Source of the DNA: Paragorgia papillata
Taxonomy: Eukaryota; Cnidaria; Anthozoa; Scleralcyonacea; Coralliidae
Direction: 5' to 3'
NCBI GenBank assembly: GCA_035771165.1
Contig: JAWNZC010000234.1
Coordinates: 3,939,001 to 4,003,000, forward strand
Length of the DNA stretch: 64,000 bases
Position numbers and translations under genes: made by a program. Below the pieces are notes generated by a model that was not told where the DNA came from, did no database searches, and worked only from the letters and a program-made list of their open reading frames with translations. Each line of letters begins with the position of its first letter. The first letter of the stretch is position 1. Shown piece by piece: positions 18,774-26,062 of this stretch.

Positions 18774-18800
18774 TTATTACATATGGTTTCTTTTTAAATT

Positions 18801-18823
18801 TCTTATTTTTTTTTAAAATAAGA
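18801..18823 (-). terminator. Hairpin between the myristoylated and the 164-aa genes
   Basis: TCTTATTTT, a TTTTT loop, then AAAATAAGA: a 9-bp stem about 100 bases past the stop of the upstream gene (18922) and just ahead of the next start. Confidence 0.4.
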
Positions 18824-18921
18824 GATTTTTTTTTAAATTTTAATAATAATGTTCATGTCTAACATCATTGTGCACCCAACGATCCTTTTCATTTTGTACC
18901 CATTTTTTCCTGAGAAGTGTG

Positions 18922-19203
18922 TTACGCCTGGCTTTCCGCTGTTGCTGAAGTTGTTGCCACCAATTTTGAATTCTCGTTAACAGTATCATTTATTTCATTT
19001 GTTTTTAAAGACTCAACAGAAGCCGATTTTTTACAACTTGGTACCTTTGTATAATTTTTAACCGTTTTGTTTGTCCACCCTATTTGTAGATTGCCTTCCA
19101 TAACCAAATCATCCCTGCCAAAACTTAGCCCCAGCTGGAATCCTTTTTTACTAATATGATTTTTGTTTAATTTTTCTTTCTGTTTTGAATTTTTGTTGCC
19201 CAT
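18922..19203 (-). CDS. Conserved small protein with N-myristoylation signal (element 2 copy), 93 aa
   Basis: Begins MGNKNSKQKEK, a strong N-myristoylation sequence (Gly2, Ser6) followed by basic residues that help membrane binding. The core GFQLGLSFGRDDLVMEGNLQ then IGWTNKTVKNY is clearly homologous to the element 1 protein at 5305-5604. The C-terminal 40 residues are Ser/Thr/Asn-rich and not conserved. The gene lies between the two SAP/NUMOD1-like genes. A membrane-associated virion or egress factor is a reasonable guess. I know of no named family. Confidence 0.75.
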   Translation of the reverse strand: MGNKNSKQKEKLNKNHISKKGFQLGLSFGRDDLVMEGNLQIGWTNKTVKNYTKVPSCKKSASVESLKTNEINDTVNENSKLVATTSATAESQA

Positions 19204-19206
19204 TTT

Positions 19207-20052
19207 TTATTTGCGTTTTACAGACCAATATTTGCCATTGTACCACACGATTATTTTGTTATTTATGCAATAAATTATGCCGCCAAAGGTTTTGTATCCT
19301 ATTGCCAAAGCTGCCTGTCCCAAACTTGAAAACTCAATTGTCTCACTTTTGAATGGAACTACTGCTGTAAAAATAACTTTAACAGGTATTTTATCATTGT
19401 TTCCTAATGGTTTATATGGTACAAAAGGTAATCCAAGTTTGTAACAAAGTGTTTTGTTGGTAAGGTCTGTTGGATTTGGGATTCCGAATTCCGAAGCAAT
19501 TTTAAGCAACTTTGGTTTTGGGACTGGTTTGTTTAGTGTGTGTTCAGACATTTTTAGGTTTAAACCAAAAAGTTGTTCCTGTAAAATTTCAATTTCATTT
19601 TCTAACACTTCATCATGGTGTCTGCTTTGTATAGGTAGTGAGCGGCTAATATTCCAGAGCTTCCCATTGTGCTCAACTGGTTTTTTGTTGTTGATATAAT
19701 AGTCGATTATTTTATTATTTTTTTGAATAGCGTTACCAGCAGCGACCTGACTTGGAAAAATTATTTCGTCATTCCCACCAACCTCTTTGAATGTTATTTC
19801 AACAGAAACCCAATCGTGGTAATCCGGGTGACCTGGATTTTGATTTGGTTGGTGTGGAATTTCAAGATTTTTGGACAATGTTTTTCTTGTTAATGAAGAA
19901 GATAAATCCCCATTTTCAAAAGCCAAAATTTGTAATTCTGCACATGATAAATAATGCGGGTCCAAATTTGGGGTGTAAAGTTTTTCCAATTTTTCATGCA
20001 ACTCGTCTTTTAAAAGTTCAACTTCAAATTTTAACAGCTCTTTGATACTCAT
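19207..20052 (-). CDS. SAP/NUMOD1-like protein with two repeat units, about 281 aa
   Basis: Two successive copies of the module described for 18279-18773. The first has DEIIFPSQVAAGNAIQKNNK, IDYYINNK and GKLWNISR. The second has LLKIASEFGIPNPTDLTNKT, then TIEFSSLGQAALAIGYKTFG, IIYCINNKI and GKYWSVKRK. A helical linker with coiled-coil character separates them. The frame opens at 20076, but I prefer the second Met (MSIKELLKFE) at 20052 because it is preceded by TATAATAAAATG, matching the other starts. Three module copies in two neighbouring genes indicate duplication within the element. Sequence-specific DNA binding, for example to the terminal repeats or promoters, is inferred. Confidence 0.7.
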   Translation of the reverse strand: MSIKELLKFEVELLKDELHEKLEKLYTPNLDPHYLSCAELQILAFENGDLSSSLTRKTLSKNLEIPHQPNQNPGHPDYHDWVSVEITFKEVGGNDEIIFPSQVAAGNAIQKNNKIIDYYINNKKPVEHNGKLWNISRSLPIQSRHHDEVLENEIEILQEQLFGLNLKMSEHTLNKPVPKPKLLKIASEFGIPNPTDLTNKTLCYKLGLPFVPYKPLGNNDKIPVKVIFTAVVPFKSETIEFSSLGQAALAIGYKTFGGIIYCINNKIIVWYNGKYWSVKRK

Positions 20053-20092
20053 TTTATTATACTTTTTAAAAACCATTCTTTTAAATTCAATT

Positions 20093-20120
20093 TTTTCCTA
20101 ACTTAACAAAATTAGGAAAA
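20093..20120 (-). terminator. Hairpin downstream of the 165-aa gene
   Basis: TTTTCCTAA, a 10-base loop, then TTAGGAAAA: a perfect 9-bp stem 26 bases past the stop at 20146. Confidence 0.5.
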
Positions 20121-20145
20121 GAACAAAATTTTAAGCAATATCAAC

Positions 20146-20643
20146 TCAACTGTCACTGGGATCAACAGAACCGCCACCATTGAAATTTTCATTAATATTT
20201 TCATTATTTTGTACTGAAACATTTTTATTTAAAGTTCCTCCCTTGTCCCACACATGTTTAGCAATAATGATGCCTCCAGTTAGTAAACCAATCATTGGAA
20301 TGTAGGGCGAAATTTTTCTTACCATGCATTTAACATCATCGCAGAAAAGTTTGTTTGATGATAATTCGGCATCCAGCTTTTCGTCATCTTGTACCAAATC
20401 CAACTGTTCCAGTAACTCTGAGAATTTAGTAACAAGGGTTTCTGTTAACAGAGAAGTTGTTTTGTCTAGTTGGGTTCTCTCATAGTTTAACTTAATTTTT
20501 TCAAGTTGGGTCATCGAAGCTTTTTTCAGATATGCTTCCGAATATTTGATCTCCTTTGCAAAGGATAAGCGGATCAAGCCCTCCCTAAGATTTAAATCTT
20601 GCGGTTCTTCTGGTTCTCCCATTTTTGTGTATTCTGTGTTCAT
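20146..20643 (-). CDS. Single-pass membrane protein with coiled coil, 165 aa
   Basis: Residues 25-100 are charged and helical (coiled-coil-like). Residues 112-130 form a membrane segment (YIPMIGLLTGGIIIAKHVW), and the tail is Asn/Gly-rich. There is no signal peptide, so the tail probably follows a signal-anchor. It sits between the SAP-like gene and the 452-aa membrane protein gene on the same strand; a hairpin follows its stop. The start lies in ATATATAAATG. No family is recognised. Confidence 0.6.
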   Translation of the reverse strand: MNTEYTKMGEPEEPQDLNLREGLIRLSFAKEIKYSEAYLKKASMTQLEKIKLNYERTQLDKTTSLLTETLVTKFSELLEQLDLVQDDEKLDAELSSNKLFCDDVKCMVRKISPYIPMIGLLTGGIIIAKHVWDKGGTLNKNVSVQNNENINENFNGGGSVDPSDS

Positions 20644-20653
20644 TTATATATGT

Positions 20654-22012
20654 TTATTTCTTATAATTTTTGTACTCTGTATACACAAAATATGTCAAAC
20701 CTATTGCAAGTAACCACAGATTTTTCGCCAACCATGCTAATCCTTTTGCTCCCCAAGATAATGCAGTTGCTAGGATGCTAAGAATTGGTGCCAATACGGG
20801 CCAAGCAGCTTTTGCTAGTTTTGCTAGTGCTTTGCCAAGTGCTCCTGTTGCCTTTGCAGTTGTTACAACAACAGCTTTTCCAGCTAGTGCAACAGTTGTA
20901 ATAATCCCAGCTATGGAAATGGCAATGGCTGCTGAAACTCCCATGTTTTGTTTAGCCCATTCTTTAAATTTTTCGAATCTGGTTATAACATGATCTTCCA
21001 TCATTTGTTCTGTTGCTTTTTCCTTTGGCTTTTCATTATTTAACAGCCTCATTTCTTCGGCTTTTACCTTACACACATTTGCCATACCTTTGTAAAGTTG
21101 CTTTATAGTGGGGTTTTGTTCAGCACCACCTTTGTCTTCGTAAAGTTCTTGGTTGGCTTCGGCAGCAACTTTGTTACCTTCTATGAATTCCCACCTGTCC
21201 CGTCCAGATAGCTGATTAATTTGAGCAGTTTTATCTTTTACTGTGCCAAAAAGATTACTAAGATTGCTATCAAATTCATTTTCCTTTGCATTTGCAAACA
21301 AGGCATCCATTAATATTGTCGCTTGGTCACCTAAATCCCTGGCAACCCCTTCTTGAACTGCTTCTGCGGCTTGTGGGGGAATGTTAAGCTCATCTTCTAT
21401 GTAACCAACTCCAGTTTTGGAATGTTCGGTCTTTGCTTCCTTTAACAGACCCTTAAATTTTATAATTTTGTTTTCAACTTTTTCCCCTTTCCCTTTTGAA
21501 AAGTCAAACTCATCAGTACTTTCATCTCTAACAAGAACTAGTACTTTTTCAAACTTTAGCCCATCAACCTCAAATGTTTTTGGGTCATAGGAAAACGCAC
21601 TATCCTTCAACAGTTTTTTGCTTGCTTTGCCATCATTCCCAACTATTGATTGTCTCAAATTTTTATAAAAGAATTCCTTCTTTTGCTTTGTAACATCCAA
21701 ACTTTGTCGCCTACTCTCATTTGCTATGAAGTCTTTCATTCTTTTTCGGAATAGTTTTTCTGACTCCCCTTTAAATCGTACAGGTCTTTTGGTAATTCTT
21801 TCAATAATTTTTTCTCTTTCATATTCTTCAACCTGTCTGGGGTCCTCACCAAAAATTTCATCATATTTACCAAAAAGTTCGTTAAGTTCATCAAAATATG
21901 ATTGGTTAAAAGATGATTCAAAAGTTCCACCAAAATTGGTTTCTGCCATTCCTATCTCACCTGGTGTGTCAGGCATTGCTCCTAAATTATCCAATCCAAT
22001 ATTTTCATCCAT
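20654..22012 (-). CDS. Large protein with hydrophobic Ala/Gly-rich C-terminus, 452 aa
   Basis: Residues 1-345 are soluble, charged and mostly helical (FGKYDEIFGEDPRQVEEYER near residue 50). Residues 350-452 form a nearly continuous hydrophobic region: AAIAISIAGIITTVALAGKA, LAKLAKAAWPVLAPILSILA, LSWGAKGLAWLAKNLWLLAI and a final Tyr/Lys tail. That gives three or four membrane passes, or an amphipathic lytic segment. It lies directly downstream of the integrase on the same strand, 7 bases away. A virion-associated membrane-penetration protein would fit, by analogy with the role of adenovirus VI, but there is no recognisable homology. The start sits in AAATAAATAATG. Confidence 0.65.
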   Translation of the reverse strand: MDENIGLDNLGAMPDTPGEIGMAETNFGGTFESSFNQSYFDELNELFGKYDEIFGEDPRQVEEYEREKIIERITKRPVRFKGESEKLFRKRMKDFIANESRRQSLDVTKQKKEFFYKNLRQSIVGNDGKASKKLLKDSAFSYDPKTFEVDGLKFEKVLVLVRDESTDEFDFSKGKGEKVENKIIKFKGLLKEAKTEHSKTGVGYIEDELNIPPQAAEAVQEGVARDLGDQATILMDALFANAKENEFDSNLSNLFGTVKDKTAQINQLSGRDRWEFIEGNKVAAEANQELYEDKGGAEQNPTIKQLYKGMANVCKVKAEEMRLLNNEKPKEKATEQMMEDHVITRFEKFKEWAKQNMGVSAAIAISIAGIITTVALAGKAVVVTTAKATGALGKALAKLAKAAWPVLAPILSILATALSWGAKGLAWLAKNLWLLAIGLTYFVYTEYKNYKK

Positions 22013-22019
22013 TATTTAT

Positions 22020-22991
22020 TTATGTTTGTTCCCCAATAACTTTTACCAACTCCTCACCATAAAATTTTCCCATAATATCCTCCTCCTTATCCCGAATTCT
22101 GTACATAACAGGAACTCCTCTGAAAACCGCTGACACAGTAAAAATTTCATCTGTAAAATTTGGATCATATCCTTTTGCAAAGTTTTTTCTGTATTTTTGG
22201 ATTCTGACATGGTCCCCAATTTTGAATTTTGGTTTGATACTTTCTTCAAGAGGAGGTATCCCATATAGTGTAAGAAAAACTTTGGATTGGTTGGTATCAT
22301 TGACATCTTTTGGTTTCATTTTAATAGTGCTGTGGATGGTGTTGTTGTAACTCCCCACAAATTTTTCAAGATTATTTAACCACTCCTTGTTCCCTTTAAA
22401 AGTAAAAAATTTCCACATTCTGGTTTTCAAAGTCCTGTTAAATCTTTCCACAAGTGCAGCCTTTCTGTGGGATCTGGATGAAAAATATTCTATGTTTAAA
22501 GATTTCAAAAGAGTTTTTACTCCAACATTGTAAAACTCCTTACCCTCGTCAAACTGGACTGTTTCTGGATATTTTCCAAATTTTTTCTTAAATTCTTCCA
22601 ACATTTTGGAAACACCTGGCACCATAGCAACAGTACTTTTCCTTTTAACAGGAACTGCGAAACCAAATCTTGACAAAATTTCAATACCTGTCAATATCCA
22701 CTTTTGGTCATTATTTTCAGAACCAAATTTTGCCATATCCACCAAGTCCATTTGCATTTGGTCAGCAAGATTTTTTACAAATGTTTTCTGGTATTTTTTT
22801 GGTTTTCTTATGGGTTTGTGTAAAGTAAAAACTTTTTGGCTGTGTAACCACTCCTTAACTTGTTTTCTGGTTATTGAGGGGTTTTCTTTTACAGCAGCTT
22901 GGTAAAGTTTTTCCATGGATTGGTAACCTGTTACAGGATTGTAGTAAATATCTCTAAGCTCGAGATCAATAAGTAAAAGTTCATCTTCCAT
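22020..22991 (-). CDS. Retroviral-type (Polinton) integrase, 323 aa
   Basis: The core triad is D82 (QMQMDLVDM), D148 (VQFDEGKEFY) and E182 (ALVERFNRTLK), with 33 residues between the last two, as in the element 1 enzyme. The N-terminal segment TRKQVKEWLHSQKVFTLHKP is shared with element 1. An SH3-like C-terminal domain (FKIGDHVRIQKYRKNF) follows. There is no chromodomain. This enzyme should generate the 6-bp AATGCT duplication that flanks the element. It is divergent from the plus-strand gene at 23066 across a 74-base intergenic region with a tandem repeat. The start sits in GAAAATAAATG. Confidence 0.95.
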   Translation of the reverse strand: MEDELLLIDLELRDIYYNPVTGYQSMEKLYQAAVKENPSITRKQVKEWLHSQKVFTLHKPIRKPKKYQKTFVKNLADQMQMDLVDMAKFGSENNDQKWILTGIEILSRFGFAVPVKRKSTVAMVPGVSKMLEEFKKKFGKYPETVQFDEGKEFYNVGVKTLLKSLNIEYFSSRSHRKAALVERFNRTLKTRMWKFFTFKGNKEWLNNLEKFVGSYNNTIHSTIKMKPKDVNDTNQSKVFLTLYGIPPLEESIKPKFKIGDHVRIQKYRKNFAKGYDPNFTDEIFTVSAVFRGVPVMYRIRDKEEDIMGKFYGEELVKVIGEQT

Positions 22992-23008
22992 TTATTTTCA
23001 AAAAGTTT

Positions 23009-23039
23009 TGCCAACATTTGCCAACATTTGCCAATATTT
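23009..23039. repeat. Triple 10-bp repeat in the divergent promoter region
   Basis: TTTGCCAACA occurs twice in a row, followed by TTTGCCAATA, between the integrase start (22991) and the divergent 401-aa gene (23066). Position and periodicity (one helical turn) suggest stacked protein-binding sites. Confidence 0.45.
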
Positions 23040-23065
23040 TTTGCCAAAAGTCCCCAAAATAAACA

Positions 23066-24271
23066 ATGACAGAACTCAAAAAATGGCCCGAAGAATGGGA
23101 TGTTTCAGGATCAGTCCAAAATTTTTCCAAACAACCAAAAGCATTTGTAAACATCAACACCATTACAATTTTTGTAAATGAAAAAGAGAATTTTATTGTA
23201 AATTTGATTCCCATTGATTTAACTTTTCAGCAGCCAATGAAAACAAGGAATCCAAACATAAATGATTTCCTCACTATTCCGTATTTTACAGCTATTGCTG
23301 CCTCTTATGTTGCAAGCTACTTGTGTGGTATTTCTGACTACCATTTCAAGAATGGTTTTGCAAGATTTCGGTCTTCTTTTTTAACAAGTATTGTCCATTA
23401 TCATTATGTTTTCCAAGTAAGGAGGTTTTTAAAACATCCAAACAAATTAAGGAGGTTTTTGACAGAAGATGTCATAAAAATTTTACAACACAATCCCAAC
23501 GACGTTTGGGTAAAGAAGATAAGTAACTCCACACAAAGTGCGAAAGAATTTACACAAGATATGAAAGATCTTGGTTATGAAGTTAGGTATGTAAAGTTGA
23601 CAAAAAAAAGTTTTGGAAGAGTAAACACATACGAAGAATTGGTGTCAGCTGGTTCCAGATATCCTGATGATTTCAAACATTTTGTTCCCAAAGATTCCAA
23701 TGGGTTAACACTATTGGGTCAGAAATTATTCCAACAATCTTTAGAATCTTTTGTGTACTGTGTTTTGGGAGCCCAGGCAAAGACGAGGTGGGTCATTGTT
23801 GGTGAGGGTGCTAAAAGTTTGCAAACACAAGAAGTGTTCAAAAAGTTAATGGAGGATACAATAGCCCAAGATGACATTACTGTTTCCATTTCGAATATGA
23901 GGCAGGCAATCAAGTCCACAAATGTTGTTTTAAATTTTGCTATAAGTCCGGGTTTAATTTTGATCCCGTCAGACATGAGAATTTTAATTAATCCAATTAG
24001 TGGTTTCAACAATGTTTTAACTCTGGCAACAACAAGAATGTCTCTTGGACTTAACAGGAATCTCAATGTTGGCAAATCTTTGGGACCTGTTAGTAAAAAA
24101 ATTGGCGAAACTTTTGTAAAACCTGTTGAAACCAAAGTAAGTAAATACAAGCCCGGAATATTTACACCATCTGTAACATCTGAAAAAACTGATGACAGAT
24201 TGCCAGAAGTTTTTGGGGCTTCAATCGGGACTGTTTTCATACTATTTAAAGGAATATCAAGATTAATTTAA
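23066..24271 (+). CDS. Element 2 hypothetical protein, 401 aa
   Basis: A large intact frame without a recognised domain. Residues 1-60 have short strands (FVNINTITIFVNEKENFIVN). The middle is helical and basic. Near residue 250 lies a Rossmann-like strand-loop (KTRWVIVGEGAKSLQTQEVF), and the C-terminal part has hydrophobic strands (VVLNFAISPGLILIPSDMRI) and an ending ASIGTVFILFKGISRLI that could be a weak membrane anchor. There is no protease triad. It is followed after 10 bases by the zinc-ribbon gene on the same strand, so the two are probably cotranscribed or coordinated. A replication, transcription or minor virion role is open. Confidence 0.65.
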   Translation: MTELKKWPEEWDVSGSVQNFSKQPKAFVNINTITIFVNEKENFIVNLIPIDLTFQQPMKTRNPNINDFLTIPYFTAIAASYVASYLCGISDYHFKNGFARFRSSFLTSIVHYHYVFQVRRFLKHPNKLRRFLTEDVIKILQHNPNDVWVKKISNSTQSAKEFTQDMKDLGYEVRYVKLTKKSFGRVNTYEELVSAGSRYPDDFKHFVPKDSNGLTLLGQKLFQQSLESFVYCVLGAQAKTRWVIVGEGAKSLQTQEVFKKLMEDTIAQDDITVSISNMRQAIKSTNVVLNFAISPGLILIPSDMRILINPISGFNNVLTLATTRMSLGLNRNLNVGKSLGPVSKKIGETFVKPVETKVSKYKPGIFTPSVTSEKTDDRLPEVFGASIGTVFILFKGISRLI

Positions 24272-24281
24272 ATAAAAAGAG

Positions 24282-24968
24282 ATGCCAAGAACAAAGCCAT
24301 TCCAATATTTTGATTTTTTTGGAAACCCAATTATTGAAACCAAAGAAGATCCAAAAGATTTTAATGAAAGTCTTTTAGAACTTGAAACTTTTAAAAACAA
24401 AAGCAGTTGTTGTAAAAAAGAAAGACATGAGATTGATGGATTCATAATTTGTGGGAAATGTGGATTGGAGTTGGAGAAGTTACATGCTTACAACCATAGA
24501 GTACCAAACACACCACCACCACTAAAAAACTATGTCAAATTATTTTGGAAATTATTTCCGAAGGAGAATGAAATTGTTGGTTATGAGATCATGAAATTTT
24601 TTTTAAAAACAAAGGATCGTCTCAAAGGTTTGGGTTTGGTATCAGACAAACATTTTAGTGTCAAATATATTATGTTCATTATTTTGGGAATTTGTAAAAG
24701 AGGAGATCTTTTAAAAAAAATGAATAAACCATCTCTGGCAGAACTAAGAACATTTGATGAGATTAAATATATTTTAAACTTTTCTCCAAATGACAATGCT
24801 TACAGACCATACCAAACAGGATTCAAAATGTTTGGTACTGCTTTAAGTGTTGAAAATGTTTTAAAAATTGAAGAAATGGGTGGTATCAGAAAGTGTAAAG
24901 AGTTTACAAAAATTATTAATGAAGAAATGTTAAAAACCGCAAAAACTTTTGAGAAAATGAAACTTTAA
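24282..24968 (+). CDS. Zinc-ribbon transcription factor (TFIIB/VLTF3-like), 228 aa
   Basis: Residues 42-62 form a zinc ribbon: CC at 43-44, then IDGFIICGKCG with C57 and C60, the TFIIB-like arrangement also found in poxvirus late transcription factor VLTF3 and giant-virus relatives. It is followed by HAYNHRVPNTPPPL and a helical domain (residues 80-225) that could be a degenerate cyclin-like repeat (KYIMFIILGICKRGDLLKKM). It sits downstream of the 401-aa gene and converges on the 132-aa gene across a 32-bp palindrome. A role in recognising the repeated AATAAATG start motif is an attractive inference. TFIIB-like versus VLTF3-like cannot be decided by eye. Confidence 0.65.
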   Translation: MPRTKPFQYFDFFGNPIIETKEDPKDFNESLLELETFKNKSSCCKKERHEIDGFIICGKCGLELEKLHAYNHRVPNTPPPLKNYVKLFWKLFPKENEIVGYEIMKFFLKTKDRLKGLGLVSDKHFSVKYIMFIILGICKRGDLLKKMNKPSLAELRTFDEIKYILNFSPNDNAYRPYQTGFKMFGTALSVENVLKIEEMGGIRKCKEFTKIINEEMLKTAKTFEKMKL

Positions 24969-25000
24969 GATCCTTTAAAAACTTTCAAAACTTTTTCTTT

Positions 25001-25032
25001 AAAAATTATAACAAAATTTTGTTATAATTTTT
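25001..25032. terminator. Perfect 32-bp palindrome between convergent genes
   Basis: The two 16-base halves are perfect complements around an AAAATTTT centre, with the core TTATAACA...TGTTATAA. It lies 32 bases past the stop of the plus-strand zinc-ribbon gene and 9 bases past that of the minus-strand gene at 25042. The same core recurs at 25836, 28693 and 33359. Confidence 0.55.
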
Positions 25033-25041
25033 TACTAAATT

Positions 25042-25440
25042 TTAAACAATAACTGCTAACAACCAACCAGCACCAGCTCCCAAAAGTGTTACAGTAATGG
25101 TCATATATTTTTGCATTTCATCACTTGGTTGGTAATAATCTTCAAGTCTTGGTTCAACTGGTTTTTCTTCTTGGATCTCATGGAGTTGTTGGAAAGCTTT
25201 TGATGTTACTTCCATGTCATAGTTTGCATTCCGGATCTCATCTTGTAGTTCTCTAACTTTGTCCTTTCTTTTAATTTCATTCTCAAAGAATTTTTCTTTG
25301 TCTTTTTGAAGTCTTTCTGTCGCTAAATTATGTCTTTTAATTTCAGTTGAATAACCATGTTTGTTAAATGACTGGAACAAATATCCAGCACCTGCAAAGG
25401 CAACTGCATTGAACAACCCTCCTGCTATCATTGATGCCAT
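25042..25440 (-). CDS. Two-span membrane protein with coiled coil, 132 aa
   Basis: An N-terminal membrane segment (MIAGGLFNAVAFAGAGYLF) is followed by a long charged helix (residues 30-85, many K, E and R), then a proline-containing acidic loop and a C-terminal membrane segment (TITVTLLGAGAGWLLAVIV). This hairpin-like topology suggests a virion inner-membrane or host-membrane protein. It belongs to a cluster of small membrane proteins (25042-25806). The start lies in AAGAATAAATG, and two 25-bp repeats lie upstream. No family is recognised. Confidence 0.6.
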   Translation of the reverse strand: MASMIAGGLFNAVAFAGAGYLFQSFNKHGYSTEIKRHNLATERLQKDKEKFFENEIKRKDKVRELQDEIRNANYDMEVTSKAFQQLHEIQEEKPVEPRLEDYYQPSDEMQKYMTITVTLLGAGAGWLLAVIV

Positions 25441-25475
25441 TTATTCTTGACTTTTGCAGTTCAAATTTTTATTTT

Positions 25476-25533
25476 ACCAAGTTTTTGGGGTTGGCGTTAC
25501 AAAGTTTTGCCAAGTTTTCGGGTTTGGCGTTAC
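25476..25533 (-). promoter_or_regulatory. Two copies of a 25-bp upstream repeat
   Basis: 25476-25500 and 25509-25533 share CCAAGTTTT(T/C)GGG(G/T)TTGGCGTTAC, upstream of the 132-aa gene. A third copy is at 27385-27409, upstream of the ATPase gene. The shared word CCAAGTTTTTGG also occurs in the terminal repeats. Candidate binding site for an element-encoded regulator. Confidence 0.4.
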
Positions 25534-25552
25534 CAAGCTTTGTAGTTCAAAT

Positions 25553-25566
25553 TTAAATCGATTTAA
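25553..25566 (-). terminator. 14-bp palindrome TTAAATCGATTTAA after the 76-aa gene
   Basis: A perfect palindrome 10 bases past the stop of the minus-strand gene at 25576, fitting the pattern of inverted repeats at gene ends. Confidence 0.4.
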
Positions 25567-25575
25567 CGATCCATT

Positions 25576-25806
25576 TTACAATTTCTTTGGATCAACATTT
25601 TTGGGTATGTAACCCTTATCCTGTGCCATTTTCACCACAAACAATCCTCCAGCAACTGCAAGCCCAAGTTTTGCTGTTTCTTTAATACTTGCTGGTGCTG
25701 CCAGGGATTGTCCTGTTAATTTTTTAACAACCATACTAACTCCAACTGCACCAACAGTTATCAGAGCTGCTTCGTACAGTTCATTTACAACCTCGTTCTT
25801 ATTCAT
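25576..25806 (-). CDS. Small two-span membrane protein, 76 aa
   Basis: Two hydrophobic segments (LITVGAVGVSMVVKKLTG at residues 16-33 and TAKLGLAVAGGLFVVKMAQD near 46-65) are joined by a short loop. The N-terminus is acidic and the end is basic. The start lies in TATAATAAATG. It sits in the run of small membrane proteins and probably belongs to the virion or to assembly sites. No family is recognised. Confidence 0.55.
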   Translation of the reverse strand: MNKNEVVNELYEAALITVGAVGVSMVVKKLTGQSLAAPASIKETAKLGLAVAGGLFVVKMAQDKGYIPKNVDPKKL

Positions 25807-25835
25807 TTATTATATTAGGGAAAAAAAATAAAAAA

Positions 25836-25857
25836 TTATAACAAAATTTTGTTATAA
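25836..25857 (-). terminator. 22-bp palindrome downstream of the 60-aa gene
   Basis: An exact second copy of the core of the 25001-25032 palindrome (TTATAACA and TGTTATAA around AAATTT). It lies 17 bases past the stop at 25874. Confidence 0.5.
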
Positions 25858-25873
25858 GTTTTGAGAAAAGTTT

Positions 25874-26056
25874 TCAAAAGATTTTTAAAATTTCAATTAC
25901 TTTTACATAATTCTTTAAAGCTGGTATCAAATTATTTATAGAAACCTTCAAGTTTGTCAGGTTTTGGTCTTTTTCATCTTTCAAAAATGCTTTCAATCTT
26001 ATCAAATAATTCAACATTTCCTTAGCGGTTTCAATTTTGTCAATATCAATAACCAT
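25874..26056 (-). CDS. Small helical protein, 60 aa
   Basis: A short frame (MVIDIDKIETAKEMLNYLIR start), entirely helical and amphipathic, without membrane span or Cys. It is placed six bases downstream of the penton-like gene, with ATAATAAAAG before its ATG and a hairpin after its stop. These signals support it as a real gene despite its size. Function unknown. Confidence 0.5.
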   Translation of the reverse strand: MVIDIDKIETAKEMLNYLIRLKAFLKDEKDQNLTNLKVSINNLIPALKNYVKVIEILKIF

Positions 26057-26062
26057 CTTTTA

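Noticed and set aside
23719..24240. 173-codon minus-strand frame inside the 401-aa gene
   Set aside because: It lies wholly opposite a longer frame that has the element's gene spacing, and it lacks the AATAAATG-type start.
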